A DNA stretch of 64,000 bases from Fuerstiella sp. (lineage in GTDB: Bacteria; Planctomycetota; Planctomycetia; Planctomycetales; Planctomycetaceae). The stretch covers positions 62,001-126,000 of the forward strand of contig JALHMY010000005.1 in NCBI GenBank assembly GCA_022843805.1, in the 5' to 3' direction. Positions 9,566 through 18,221 of the stretch are shown here, piece after piece (the first letter of the stretch is position 1; the number at the start of each line of letters is the position of its first letter). Made by a program: the position numbers and the translations under genes. A model generated the notes under the pieces. It saw nothing but the letters and a program-made list of their open reading frames with translations, did no database searches and was not told where the DNA came from.

Positions 9566-10363
9566 TTATCGAGCCGTCCAGCCGCCGTCCACGGTCAGCA
9601 GACTGCCTGTCATGTAACTGCCTGCAGGACTGGCAAGCAGAATTGCGGCTCCCTGGATTTCCTTCAAATCCCCCCAGCGTTCCAGAGCGACGGCACCAAC
9701 AATGGACTTTTTCGCCTCTTCGGTGTCGGCAATTGGAATATTCATCGGAGTCAGAAAAGGTCCAGGACAGATGGCATTGCAGGTAATGCCAAACGGAGCC
9801 ATCTCCAGACCCAGAGCCCGAGTCATTTGAACAACGGCCCCCTTGCTGGCCGTGTAGGGAGTTCGATTGGGGAGACCAACGACACCCAAAGTGCTGGCGA
9901 GATTTACAATTCGACCATACTTCGCCGCCTTCATATGGGGAATGACGGACTTGCAGCACAGCCACGTTCCATCCACATTGGTCTTCTGCACCTGCTGAAA
10001 CTGCTCATATGTAAGGTTATCAATACTCCCCCGAATATTGATGCCGGCACTGTTGATCAGGATGTCAATGCGGCCAAACTGTGAAATTGTCTCCGCAGTC
10101 AGCTTCTCCACATCGGCAGGACTCGTTACGTCCACTGAACGTGCCAGTGCCCGGACTTTAAACCCCTGAGCGATCTCGTCGGCGACAGCTGTTCCCTCCG
10201 AAAGGTCCCGACTGGCAATCATGATGTTTGCACCCGCGGAAGCCAGACCCGCTGCGATGGCAGCTCCCAGCCCTTTGGATCCACCCGTCACAATGGCGAC
10301 ATGGCCCGTCAGATCAAACTGTTTGACTCCTGGCAGTGATGCAAGATGAACCTGATTTGTCAT
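9566..10363 (-). CDS. short-chain dehydrogenase/reductase
   Basis: This 265-aa classical SDR has the glycine-rich cofactor motif TGGSKGLG near residue 27, the NSAG block, catalytic Ser in NLASTLGVVG, YTASK with the Tyr-Lys pair, and CPGPFLTPMN after it. The closest named families are gluconate 5-dehydrogenase and FabG-like 3-oxoacyl reductases, but the substrate cannot be assigned. Neither a ribosome-binding site nor an operon partner is obvious; the gene is convergent with the helicase and followed upstream by a long gene-poor stretch. Confidence 0.9.
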   Translation of the reverse strand: MTNQVHLASLPGVKQFDLTGHVAIVTGGSKGLGAAIAAGLASAGANIMIASRDLSEGTAVADEIAQGFKVRALARSVDVTSPADVEKLTAETISQFGRIDILINSAGINIRGSIDNLTYEQFQQVQKTNVDGTWLCCKSVIPHMKAAKYGRIVNLASTLGVVGLPNRTPYTASKGAVVQMTRALGLEMAPFGITCNAICPGPFLTPMNIPIADTEEAKKSIVGAVALERWGDLKEIQGAAILLASPAGSYMTGSLLTVDGGWTAR

Positions 10364-11190
10364 GGTCGTTCCAATGTTCGTCCGGTTTGGTCAACAGAAC
10401 CTTCTGACAAAGAGTGTCGCAGGTGTTGCGTGGCATGGCAACACCGCGGGCAGGGTCCCCCGTTGATCATTGTCACAGCGGGGTGATGGCATTCAGCCTG
10501 GACGGTAAACAACCAGCCTGAAGGGCCTGCTGAATCTCAGGACACCAGAATTTTGGCGGGCATCCGCGGGATGTCCCTGAAAGTGGTGCGACGGTGGAAG
10601 ATTGTCGGATTCGGCGTGTGTGGCACGGGGGGGGGGGGGGGGGGATGCAATTCGCCAGGCAAAGGTGCGTCCCTGAATCTGAACATTTGTATCCTCACTT
10701 TGCCAGTGGAATCTTTTCGGGAACTGCTGGGAGGTCAGGCATTTTGCCAGAAGTGTCGTCATGTTTCTTAGTCTTCCATTTCCTGTCTCGCTTTCAGCAG
10801 GGACCGAAACGACGGCCAGACCGTCTTCACGGGTTCTTGAGATCGACAGAGCGGCGTTGTCCCATGCTCTGACGATGGATGGATGTAAACGGTCATTGTT
10901 AAGCATCCTGATTCGCCACACTTTGACATCTGCTCGACTGGCGCTGGCAGGTGTTCGGTATATGCAGCCTGGATTTCCACCATCAGCATTCAAAAGCGAC
11001 ATCAGTTGCTTCAGTCCAGTATCGTCGTGCCATCCGGAGGCGGAAGAGGCGACCCGCGCGGTTGACGACTCATGTGATCGAGCGGCGACCACGAGGAGCA
11101 GAGACGACAACTGGAGTCATGCAGTTCGACAAGTCGTAAGGCATTCTGTAGTAACATTTTACATTGTTAATGGATTCTAAGTTCGGCAAC
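10364..11190. other. gene-poor stretch with an 18-base G run
   Basis: This 827-bp gap has no gene that can be supported. A 205-codon minus-strand frame (10493-11110) spans it but matches no known family, lacks a ribosome-binding site, and its Pro run comes only from the homopolymer. An 8-bp perfect stem, GGTGTTGC/GCAACACC, occurs at 10422-10445. The G18 run occupies 10627-10644. The right end contains the sigma-54 promoter listed separately, with a possible TAACA-N8-TGTTA enhancer-like site at 11152-11169. Confidence 0.5.
10627..10644 (+). repeat. homopolymer G18 tract
   Basis: Eighteen consecutive G residues lie within the gap upstream of the DUF1571 gene, directly after TGGCAC. Such runs are rare in planctomycete DNA and mutate by slippage; a collapsed or mis-assembled run is also possible. 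Confidence 0.9.
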
Positions 11191-11206
11191 TGGCACATCG
11201 CTTGCA
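11191..11206 (+). promoter_or_regulatory. sigma-54 (RpoN) promoter
   Basis: TGGCACATCGCTTGCA matches the RpoN consensus TGGCAC-N5-TTGCA exactly, with the invariant GG (11192-11193) and GC (11204-11205) ten bases apart. Transcription would start near 11217, about 33 nt before the GTG start of the DUF1571 gene and just ahead of its purine-rich ribosome-binding site. An inverted repeat TAACA-N8-TGTTA at 11152-11169 is a candidate activator site. Such promoters need an ATP-dependent enhancer-binding activator, none of which is encoded in the window. Confidence 0.75.
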
Positions 11207-11249
11207 ATGTTCATTTTCCCATATTCTTTTAAAGAGAGGGAGAGCGACA

Positions 11250-12155
11250 GTGCCATTAACAATAAAACTAACCGCTTGTCTGGTTCTTTCCGGAGCCTGC
11301 ATGGGGACTTATTTGCAGCGTGATACAGGAGCTCCGACAGTTTGTTCCGCCTGCGTTTTTCTTCCCGATGATCGTGACAACTCTGTGATCTCAGGAGGAT
11401 CGGGAGCTTTCGACAGTCCGGACAAGACGTCGCTTCATCTTCTGAAGAATGCATCGACAGGCGCTGTGTCGGGAGAACTTTTTCACAAAGTTCAGGAAGC
11501 CCTGACGCTGGCTGAAACCAGGGCGGGAGAGCTCACCGCCTACACTGCAGTTCTTGAAATGCAGGAAGCCGAGAACGGTGAACTGCCTCCGGCAAAGACC
11601 GTGTATATCAAAATTCGCCGAGCCCCATTTAGTGTTTACATGCGATGGCATGAGTCAAATCAGGAAGCCATCTTCGTCGATGGGGAAAATGACAACCGCC
11701 TGCTCGTTAAGCCTCCTAAGGGGCTTGCTGCTCTGAAACGTGTCTGGCGGCTTGATCCGGAAAGTCGCATGGCGAAGCAGAGCTCCCGTTACCCAATTAC
11801 AGATTCCGGACTTGAAAACCTGGCCGCTCGGATTCGAGCCTTTTACAAAACACGAAATGACTGGCTAACCGTGACGAGGTGTGTTCCATGCAACGCTGTC
11901 GTGGCCGGACAGGAATTGATCGCTTACGACGTCCATTTCCAGGATGAGCAGGTTTCGCCAGCCTACTCCAGAAGTCGGTACTGTTTTGATGAGCAGGGGC
12001 TTCTGGTCGCTCTTGAGAATTACGGATGGAGCGAACGCGATGGAAAGAAGGATCTTCTGGAGAAGTATGTGTATCACACCATTGACTCCGACGTGTCTCT
12101 GGATGATCAGGATTTCGACGAAAAGAATCCCGAATACACCTTTGTGGCTCGCTGA
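11250..12155 (+). CDS. DUF1571 family exported protein
   Basis: This 301-aa protein of the planctomycete-rich DUF1571 family has a hydrophobic N-terminal segment (LTIKLTACLVLSGACMG) that is either a signal peptide or a lipoprotein-like signal. Family blocks are RRAPFSVYMRWHESNQEAIFVDG split as PFSVYMRW and EAIFVDGENDNRLLVKPP, then LDPESRMAKQSSRYPITDSG and YCFDEQGLLVALENYGW. GTG 11250 is chosen because AAAGAGAGGGAG lies about 7-9 bp upstream; the in-frame ATG 11202 falls inside the sigma-54 promoter. The 45-aa membrane protein at 12204 follows and is probably in the same transcript. The molecular role is unknown. Confidence 0.88.
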   Translation: MPLTIKLTACLVLSGACMGTYLQRDTGAPTVCSACVFLPDDRDNSVISGGSGAFDSPDKTSLHLLKNASTGAVSGELFHKVQEALTLAETRAGELTAYTAVLEMQEAENGELPPAKTVYIKIRRAPFSVYMRWHESNQEAIFVDGENDNRLLVKPPKGLAALKRVWRLDPESRMAKQSSRYPITDSGLENLAARIRAFYKTRNDWLTVTRCVPCNAVVAGQELIAYDVHFQDEQVSPAYSRSRYCFDEQGLLVALENYGWSERDGKKDLLEKYVYHTIDSDVSLDDQDFDEKNPEYTFVAR

Positions 12156-12203
12156 AGAGACAAATCTTTGTGTCGGATTCCGTTGTATTAAGGGAGAAAT
12201 TTT

Positions 12204-12341
12204 ATGAGCACTTCGAATCAGGAAAACATGCCGGGACAGGAACGGGCAGGAAAAGTCAAATATGCGTTACTGGGCTGTCTCATTGGACTGCCGCTTCCCA
12301 TCATTCTGATCCTCTGGTTCGTCAATGGCTGCGATTTTTAG
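12204..12341 (+). CDS. 45-aa single-span membrane protein
   Basis: This short frame begins at an ATG preceded by AAGGGAG at ideal spacing. The product has a charged, hydrophilic N-terminus (MSTSNQENMPGQERAGKVKY) followed by a strongly hydrophobic segment, ALLGCLIGLPLPIILILWFV, and ends NGCDF. That is a typical small membrane protein with one helix. It lies 48 bp downstream of the DUF1571 gene and is probably driven by the same sigma-54 promoter. No family is recognised; the strong ribosome-binding site and clean topology are the reasons to call it. Confidence 0.7.
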   Translation: MSTSNQENMPGQERAGKVKYALLGCLIGLPLPIILILWFVNGCDF

Positions 12342-12490
12342 CGGTTGATGGCCATGGCCTAACGATGTTTCTGCTGCCAGAGTTTTGAAATCTTCCTTTT
12401 CCGTTAGAATTTGCCCGTCTCCTGCAGACGCGGTTGCACAGGAACAGGCAAATTCACAACTTTGGAAGTACGGGCGGCAGAATACCGCGT

Positions 12491-13699
12491 ATGAACAGCT
12501 CAGCATCTGTTGAATTAACAGTGGCGTGGATTTCCAGGGGTCGATTGTTTGTCCGAACGGGACAGCAGCCAGTTCGGGAAATCGAAAGCGATTTCGCTCG
12601 TCAGTCCCTGGAACGTGACGCAAGAGACCAGGAGCACAATGCATGGAAAGGCCGCAGCGGAGTCTGGGGTAACATGGGGATTCAGCCTCCGGGAGTCGCT
12701 CCATGGCAGGAATTTGAAGCCCGCCGACTGATACGATTTGTGACGGTCGCCCGCGGGTCGTCTTCAGGGCACATATTGTATGTGCTGGATATGGGAACAG
12801 TGGGTGGCCTGTTTTCATATGATCTTGAGAATTCCGAGGAACGGCGTCTCGTTCATCGTCAGGGGTATGTGGCGAGCGGACTTTCGCGTCACCCATCAGA
12901 AGGCGACATTGTCATGGCACTCCCGCGAACTGACGGGACCACCGGCCTCAGAGTCACGCGGGCAGACGGGCTCTTCGGCAAAGACATTACGATGACGGAT
13001 TCGCTGGATGAATCGCCCCAGTGGCTGCCTGACGGATCGCGGAAGATTCTGTTTCAGTCGTGCATGATTGGGCGGAATGAGCACGGCCATGCGACCGGAA
13101 AAAGCACATGGCGAATCGAGATGCTGGATTTAAACGGTGAATCGGTCAGCATGCTGCATGAAGAGGATCAGTTTGATTTGCTGCAGCCTCAGATGACAGA
13201 CGACGGAAGCCTGTGGTATATCCGGCGGCCCTGGAAGCCGGCTCAGCGGCCTGAGGTGTCTTTTCTGCAGCTCGTTCAGGATGTGGTGTTTTTTCCTTAT
13301 CGCCTGGCGAGAACGATCGTTTATTTTCTCAACTTTCTGTCGATGATGTTTGTGGGAAAGTCCATGATTTCGGCAGATGGTCCTGACCGTTACAGACCAC
13401 CCGTCAATCCGTGGCTGATGTTATGGGGTCAGGCCGTGGATACCCGGGTAGCAGCATCACGCTCGGCGTCCGGGGCAGCCTCTGCAAAACCGCTCGTTCC
13501 AAAAAACTGGCAGCTGATGAAGAGAACTAAGGGTGGCGAGCAGTCTGCTCTGGCGGAAAGCGTGGTGTCTTACGATATCGGCGCTGCGGGAGATGTCGTC
13601 TACACGGATGGGCGATCGATATTTCATCTTGCGCCCGGTGGGGCACCCAGTCTGATGCACAGCGGCGAACTGATCGAAAGACTGATCATCGTCGAATGA
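12491..13699 (+). CDS. beta-propeller (PD40/WD40-like) repeat protein with internal membrane segment
   Basis: This 402-aa protein has recurring blocks of TolB/PD40 style, such as GHILYVLDMGTVGGLFSYDL, DESPQWLPDGSRKILFQS and QPQMTDDGSLWYIRRPW, which suggest a partial beta-propeller. Residues about 265-300 contain a hydrophobic stretch, VVFFPYRLARTIVYFLNFLS, that probably contacts or spans the membrane. A similar arrangement is seen in planctomycete cytoplasmic-membrane propeller proteins of unknown function. ATG 12491 is favoured over an upstream frame opening at 12434. The DUF456 gene follows after 49 bp on the same strand. Confidence 0.7.
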   Translation: MNSSASVELTVAWISRGRLFVRTGQQPVREIESDFARQSLERDARDQEHNAWKGRSGVWGNMGIQPPGVAPWQEFEARRLIRFVTVARGSSSGHILYVLDMGTVGGLFSYDLENSEERRLVHRQGYVASGLSRHPSEGDIVMALPRTDGTTGLRVTRADGLFGKDITMTDSLDESPQWLPDGSRKILFQSCMIGRNEHGHATGKSTWRIEMLDLNGESVSMLHEEDQFDLLQPQMTDDGSLWYIRRPWKPAQRPEVSFLQLVQDVVFFPYRLARTIVYFLNFLSMMFVGKSMISADGPDRYRPPVNPWLMLWGQAVDTRVAASRSASGAASAKPLVPKNWQLMKRTKGGEQSALAESVVSYDIGAAGDVVYTDGRSIFHLAPGGAPSLMHSGELIERLIIVE

Positions 13700-13748
13700 G
13701 CTGGCGGTGTAATGAGTCGGGGTTGAGTGAAATCGGGAGTCCCGAGTC

Positions 13749-14279
13749 ATGGTGTGGTACTGGTCTGCGGCTGTTGTTCTGATGCTGATCAACGGTTGTT
13801 GCGTGACGGCCAATCTGTTCATGCTGCCGGGTAACTGGCTGATGCCGGTGGCTCTGATCACCTTCATTCTGACGAAGGGAACAACTGCCGGTCCGGGATG
13901 GATGACCGTGCTGATTGTTGTCGGCCTGGCTCTGATCGGCGAGGTGCTTGAAGCCGCAGCGGGAGCAGCCAGTGCAGCCAGACTGGGTGCCAGCCGCCGC
14001 AGTTTGCTGCTGTCATTTGTGTTTTCTGTTGCTGGCAGCATTGCTGGCGCCGTGATGCTCCCTGTTCCGATTGTGGGAAGTGCAGTCGGTGCCATTCTTG
14101 GAGCAGCCTCGGGCGCTTTCGCCGGTGCATGGCTCGGAGAATCCTGGAAAGGGAACACTCAGGAGAGACGCACGGAAATTGGCACAGCGGCCATGAAAGG
14201 CCGGATGGTGGGGATGTTTGCAAAGTTCTCCATTGGCCTGGTCATCTTTGTTTTTCAGCTGATCAGCCTTTGGTTTTGA
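13749..14279 (+). CDS. DUF456 family integral membrane protein
   Basis: This 176-aa hydrophobic protein has about four or five membrane segments. Features typical of DUF456 are LPGNWLMPVALITFILT near the N-terminus, the acidic IGEVLEAAAGAASAARLGASR segment split as IGEVLEAAAGAASAARLGAS, and the glycine-alanine-rich pair LPVPIVGSAVGAILGAASG and AFAGAWLGE. The role of the family is not established. It follows the propeller gene closely and could be co-transcribed. A ribosome-binding site is weak (GGGAGTCCCGAGTC). Confidence 0.88.
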   Translation: MVWYWSAAVVLMLINGCCVTANLFMLPGNWLMPVALITFILTKGTTAGPGWMTVLIVVGLALIGEVLEAAAGAASAARLGASRRSLLLSFVFSVAGSIAGAVMLPVPIVGSAVGAILGAASGAFAGAWLGESWKGNTQERRTEIGTAAMKGRMVGMFAKFSIGLVIFVFQLISLWF

Positions 14280-14611
14280 CTGAGGCAATCCGAATTCGAT
14301 TGCGTGCAGATTTTCTTTCCGGGCCGGGACCGAGTCATGAGAAGAGAGTGTCGCACACCCATGCCGTTTAAAGAATGATGCGGAAGCGAGTCCGGAACTC
14401 CTGCGGCCGCAATTCTCTATTCTTAACCTGCGGTTCACCGAATCCTAATAACCCCCCTTCAGAATCCGCTTTGTCGATTACTGGCGGCTGGCCCTGATTG
14501 ATGATTTGGCCCCGCGTCCTTGCGACGAACCTTTACAATTCCGAGTCTGCTCACCATTTATGCGACAAACTCGGTCGGCCGTTTTCATGTATTTCGAAAA
14601 GGGGTGTGGCA
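14280..14611 (+). other. intergenic region before the pseudopilin gene
   Basis: This 332-bp gap contains no supported gene and no obvious terminator. In-frame codons upstream of 14612 are read as non-coding because they lack similarity and the ribosome-binding site is at 14597-14604. A TACAAT hexamer at 14534-14539 has no correctly spaced -35 partner. Confidence 0.45.
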
Positions 14612-15715
14612 GTGTACCTGGGTTTCCGAAGGCGGCATGGTTTTACTTTGATCGAACTTCTTGTGGTGATTGCGATCATCGCAATCCTGATTGGTTTGTT
14701 GTTGCCAGCGGTGCAGCAGGCGCGGGAAGCTGCTCGACGAACGCAGTGCAGGAATAACTTCAAACAGCTTGGTCTGGCTCTGCACAACTACCATGACACG
14801 TTCGGAGTTTTTCCGTATGGCCGTGGTGGCACCGGACATCCGGACGGGGGAGTACTGCGACCACTGGCTGACAACGTCAACCGAGCCAGTGGTTTCATTG
14901 GCCTGCTGCCTGGGATTGAGCAGGGTCCGCTGTTCACTCAGATATCCTCGCCACAGACTTATAACAGTGTTACATACAATGCGTTCGGACCAAGGCCGGG
15001 GATTGGAAACGAAGGGTATCTGCCATTTATGGCCCGGATTCCTGTCCTAATGTGTCCATCGTCTCCGGAAATAACCGTCAATCGGCTTGGCGGTCAGACG
15101 AATTACGCTTTTTGCTGGGGCGACAATAACCGTCGAATCACGGGGTCAGAAACAGTGAGCGCGCGAGCTGCTGTTCGCGCGGATCGTCGAGGATTATTCG
15201 GTTTTCAGGCATGTCGCCGTATGCAGGACATGACCGATGGAAGCAGTAACACAATTGCGATGGCGGAAATCGCCACCAGCAATGATCCGAACCATATTCG
15301 TGGCGGTGTCGCGAACTCGCGGGGGACGGATCCGGCTTACAATAACAATATTATGTGTCTGCTGGAGGGAAACCGGGCTACAGGTATGTTAACGCCCGGC
15401 AACAATCGAAATCTGCGAGGTAATGGCTGGGCGAACGGAGTAACAGCGTACACCGGGGTCAGCACTGTGCTTCCTCCGAATTCACCCCACTGTCTGCAGA
15501 GCGGTAATGATCATTCTGACGGTCAGGCTCCGGCCAGCAGCTGGCATACGGGAGGCATTCAGATTCTCCTGGGCGATGGAGCCGTTCGTTTTGTCAGCGA
15601 CAATATCGACACAGGGAACCTGTCGGCCAGAGATGTTCGCTCGGGTCTCAGTCCGTTTGGTGTCTGGGGAGCTCTCGGCTCCATGCAGGGCGGTGAAACT
15701 TTCGGGGATTTCTAG
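14612..15715 (+). CDS. DUF1559 type II pseudopilin-like protein
   Basis: This 367-aa protein belongs to the large planctomycete DUF1559 family. The N-terminus carries a prepilin methylation signal, [20 protein letters not shown], cleaved after Gly by a prepilin peptidase with the Phe methylated, and a hydrophobic helix follows. Downstream are the family markers [36 protein letters not shown]-type sequence and the C-terminal H-x-G-G block ([20 protein letters not shown]). GTG 14612 is chosen because AAAAGGGG ends 7 bp upstream and the leader is then short, as usual. It is exported or surface-assembled; a small lipoprotein gene follows after 51 bp, a frequent pairing. Confidence 0.93.
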   Translation: MYLGFRRRHGFTLIELLVVIAIIAILIGLLLPAVQQAREAARRTQCRNNFKQLGLALHNYHDTFGVFPYGRGGTGHPDGGVLRPLADNVNRASGFIGLLPGIEQGPLFTQISSPQTYNSVTYNAFGPRPGIGNEGYLPFMARIPVLMCPSSPEITVNRLGGQTNYAFCWGDNNRRITGSETVSARAAVRADRRGLFGFQACRRMQDMTDGSSNTIAMAEIATSNDPNHIRGGVANSRGTDPAYNNNIMCLLEGNRATGMLTPGNNRNLRGNGWANGVTAYTGVSTVLPPNSPHCLQSGNDHSDGQAPASSWHTGGIQILLGDGAVRFVSDNIDTGNLSARDVRSGLSPFGVWGALGSMQGGETFGDF

Positions 15716-15766
15716 CCCTTCAAAGTCGCAACAGGCATCCTGTTCTGTCGTATGAAAGGAATTGTC

Positions 15767-16198
15767 ATGAACGTCCACATTTCACGCTGGAGCACGCTGA
15801 TCGTGATTCTGGGCTCGATCGTCATGGCAGGATGTGGGAGTAAACCGGCTGATGGTCGACCGACTCTCGTCCCTGTGTCAGGTATAGTGCTGTTTAACAA
15901 TGAACCTTCTGCGAACGCGCGAGTTGTGTTTTCTCCTGTGGCCCATCAGTACGCGGCTGCCGGCCTTACCGATGGGAATGGGCGTTTTCAGCTCCAGACG
16001 TTTGACACAAAGGACGGGGCGGTCCCGGGAGCCTATAAAATCGTTGTTTCCAAATTTGAGGTCATTGACCATCCGGATGGATCGTTTGAAGAGAACTTCT
16101 TTCTGCCTCAGCGTTACCGGGATCCGGAAACCAGTGGTTTGACCACTCTGGTGCCGGACAGCGGTACAGACGAGATTAAGGTGGAACTGGTCAACTGA
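15767..16198 (+). CDS. lipoprotein with carboxypeptidase-regulatory-like domain
   Basis: This 143-aa protein has a signal peptide ending in the lipobox MAGC (SIVMAGCGSKPADG). The remainder is an Ig-like carboxypeptidase-regulatory-like beta-sandwich: VSGIVLFNNEPSANARVVFS, LTDGNGRFQLQTFD and VPGAYKIVVSKFE. Proteins of this size often follow DUF1559 genes in planctomycetes. ATG 15767 is preferred to ATG 15752 because AAAGGA at 15754-15759 gives ideal spacing. It is predicted to be anchored in the membrane facing the periplasm; the function is unknown. Confidence 0.85.
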   Translation: MNVHISRWSTLIVILGSIVMAGCGSKPADGRPTLVPVSGIVLFNNEPSANARVVFSPVAHQYAAAGLTDGNGRFQLQTFDTKDGAVPGAYKIVVSKFEVIDHPDGSFEENFFLPQRYRDPETSGLTTLVPDSGTDEIKVELVN

Positions 16199-16287
16199 GA
16201 TTTCCTGATGCAGTTCGTTATTGTCATCAGAGCAAGCGGCAGGCTCAAATCGGTTAAGTGACTCGTTAGCAATCACAGAGAGATGTC

Positions 16288-17364
16288 ATGTCCTTTCTTC
16301 TTCGGCTGCCGTTGTGCTGGTGCTGTCTGATCATGTCCAGTGTGATGATATCAAATGGTGTGGCTGCCGAGCGGATATCATCGGCTCCGGAAGGTTCTTT
16401 CAGCATCGTACTGATCCCTGACACGCAGGCGTATAAAGGCGAAGGAACAAAGGGACAGCCTGACAGCACCGCCAAGGTGACCAATCCGATCTTTCAGGCT
16501 CACGCTCAGTGGATTGCAGACAACATTCAGCGACAGAATATCGTGTTTGTGAGTCACGTGGGTGATATCGTAGACATCAATGAACCGCGGCAGTGGACAG
16601 TCGCTCGTGAGTGTATGGATTTGTTCCATGGGAAGGTTCCTTACGGAATCTCGGTGGGAAATCACGACATGACGTCCCGCGGTGATTCCAGCCTGTTCCA
16701 GCAGTACTTTCCCAAAAGCCGGTTTGAAGAATTTTCCTGGTACGGCGGGGCTTACAGTGGTTCAGCGATGGGGCCACACGTCTCAGGTAACAATGCGAAC
16801 AGTTATCAGCTGTTTTCAGCTGGCGGGCTGGACTTCGTAATTCTGCATCTTGAGTGCAATGCTCCGGATGATGTTTTGGACTGGGCCAATGAAGTGCTGA
16901 GCCGCTATTCGGAACGCCGTGCTCTGATCACCAGCCATATGGGCTGGGGACCGCTGCTGAAGCCCGTTAAGAACGAGGACTTCATCACCGGAACGAAGGG
17001 CCGTATGACCTGGCACAAAATTCACGGTGATCGCGGCAATTCACCGCAGAAAATCTGGGAGAAATGTTACAGACGCCACAAACACCTTGTGGCTGTCTTT
17101 TCGGGAGATCAGAGTCGTACGGGGGCATATCGAGCATCGGAAACAGGCGATCACGGAAACGTCGTCCATGAACTTCTGCAGGACTATGGCAGCGGATGGC
17201 TGCGCATGTATCGTTTCATTCCATCTCAGAATAAGGTGCAGGCCATTACGTTCGATCCGAAATCTGAGTTGCTGTGTGAGGGCACGAAACTGGTTCCTGA
17301 TCCCAAAGAACATCAGTTTGAGTTTCCCTGTGAGCTGTCGGCAAACGCCGGACAAAGTCGCTAA
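16288..17364 (+). CDS. exported calcineurin-like metallophosphoesterase
   Basis: This 358-aa protein has an N-terminal signal peptide (LLRLPLCWCCLIMSSVMISN, cleavage near VAAE). The calcineurin-like metal motifs are present in order: PDTQAY (for D-x-H), GDIVD, GNHD in YGISVGNHDMTS, ITSHMGWG and a late FSGDQSRTGAY in place of GHxH. The first motif has Gln rather than His, seen in some secreted family members with the PDTQ signature. It probably hydrolyses a phosphoester in the periplasm. The gene is monocistronic and convergent with the TPM gene ending at 17474. Confidence 0.88.
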   Translation: MSFLLRLPLCWCCLIMSSVMISNGVAAERISSAPEGSFSIVLIPDTQAYKGEGTKGQPDSTAKVTNPIFQAHAQWIADNIQRQNIVFVSHVGDIVDINEPRQWTVARECMDLFHGKVPYGISVGNHDMTSRGDSSLFQQYFPKSRFEEFSWYGGAYSGSAMGPHVSGNNANSYQLFSAGGLDFVILHLECNAPDDVLDWANEVLSRYSERRALITSHMGWGPLLKPVKNEDFITGTKGRMTWHKIHGDRGNSPQKIWEKCYRRHKHLVAVFSGDQSRTGAYRASETGDHGNVVHELLQDYGSGWLRMYRFIPSQNKVQAITFDPKSELLCEGTKLVPDPKEHQFEFPCELSANAGQSR

Positions 17365-17473
17365 GACAGCAGTAACTGTCCGAAGTGAATCCAGTCGTGC
17401 GCAGGCAGGTTCCTGGTCAGCCTGGAACGAATACCGGACTGTTTGGCGTCTGACAGATATCCGCCAAATCTGA

Positions 17474-18148
17474 TTACTCAAGCAGTACCAGCGCATCGGC
17501 GAGTTCGTTTGTGCCCTGGTCGGTGCGGGGCAGCACCTCCGATAACTGTGTTCCGACAATCCGGATGGTATCGGTGAGGGCAGTAACGGGGGAGCTGCTG
17601 TGCAGTCGCTGAGTAAATTCGGCACACAGGCTGTCTATCTGAGTCTGACTGAGTTTTTCCATAACGGACTGATCGGCAAGCACGGTGGCCATGCGTTCGA
17701 ACAGTGAAACGTACAGCAGAACTCCCGACGATCCGCTGGTGTGATGCACTCTCTGATCAAAGAAGACAGCTCGAGCACGCAGCCGGACTTCATCGCTCAT
17801 TTGCCGGGCTGGAGTAAACAGACGGCGAATCACGCCGGTTCGGCTTGCAACAGCAGCCCCTCCCAGGAATCCGCACACTATCGCCGCCGCGTATGCAATA
17901 AACTGCAAAACGGGGGACGGTGTTCCCCACGATGACGGATCCGCTTCAGCGGGAACGAACTTCCAGACAAGAAGAAACGCTGCAAGCCCCACCCACAGAC
18001 CGAAAACGTCTTCAGACCGATCATACCGACCTGAACACGCAGCAATCACCGGAATAATTTCGGCTCTGGTCTGCGATTCCGCATTCTTCACTGCCTGATT
18101 GACTGCTTCCCGATCCGCCGCAGTAAATTGAACTTCAATTTGAGCCAT
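17474..18148 (-). CDS. TPM-domain (DUF477) membrane protein
   Basis: This 224-aa protein starts with a short TPM-like segment (FTAADREAVNQAVKNAESQT, then RAEIIPVIAACSGRYDRS). Two membrane segments follow at about 48-65 and 80-105, and the C-terminal half resembles the rest of a TPM domain (RARAVFFDQRVHHTSGSSGV, LLYVSLFERMATVLAD). It is the second gene of a pair with the YgcG-like gene at 18222, which it follows by 73 bp. Such pairs occur beside LemA genes in many bacteria; LemA is not present here. The function is unknown. Confidence 0.85.
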   Translation of the reverse strand: MAQIEVQFTAADREAVNQAVKNAESQTRAEIIPVIAACSGRYDRSEDVFGLWVGLAAFLLVWKFVPAEADPSSWGTPSPVLQFIAYAAAIVCGFLGGAAVASRTGVIRRLFTPARQMSDEVRLRARAVFFDQRVHHTSGSSGVLLYVSLFERMATVLADQSVMEKLSQTQIDSLCAEFTQRLHSSSPVTALTDTIRIVGTQLSEVLPRTDQGTNELADALVLLE

Positions 18149-18221
18149 TGTTGGAACGTCCGCTGGAGGATTTACTGTTGATCAGAAAGTTTGAAGCAGA
18201 TCACAGGGGCCGAGTCCCGGA

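Noticed and set aside
10621-10650. Second possible sigma-54 site (TGGCAC before the G run)
   Set aside because: The required GC at the -12 position is missing; only G follows at that distance.
10493-11110. 205-codon minus-strand frame
   Set aside because: It has no family similarity or ribosome-binding site, its proline run is the C18 complement of the homopolymer, and there is no sign of purifying selection that I can see from sequence alone.
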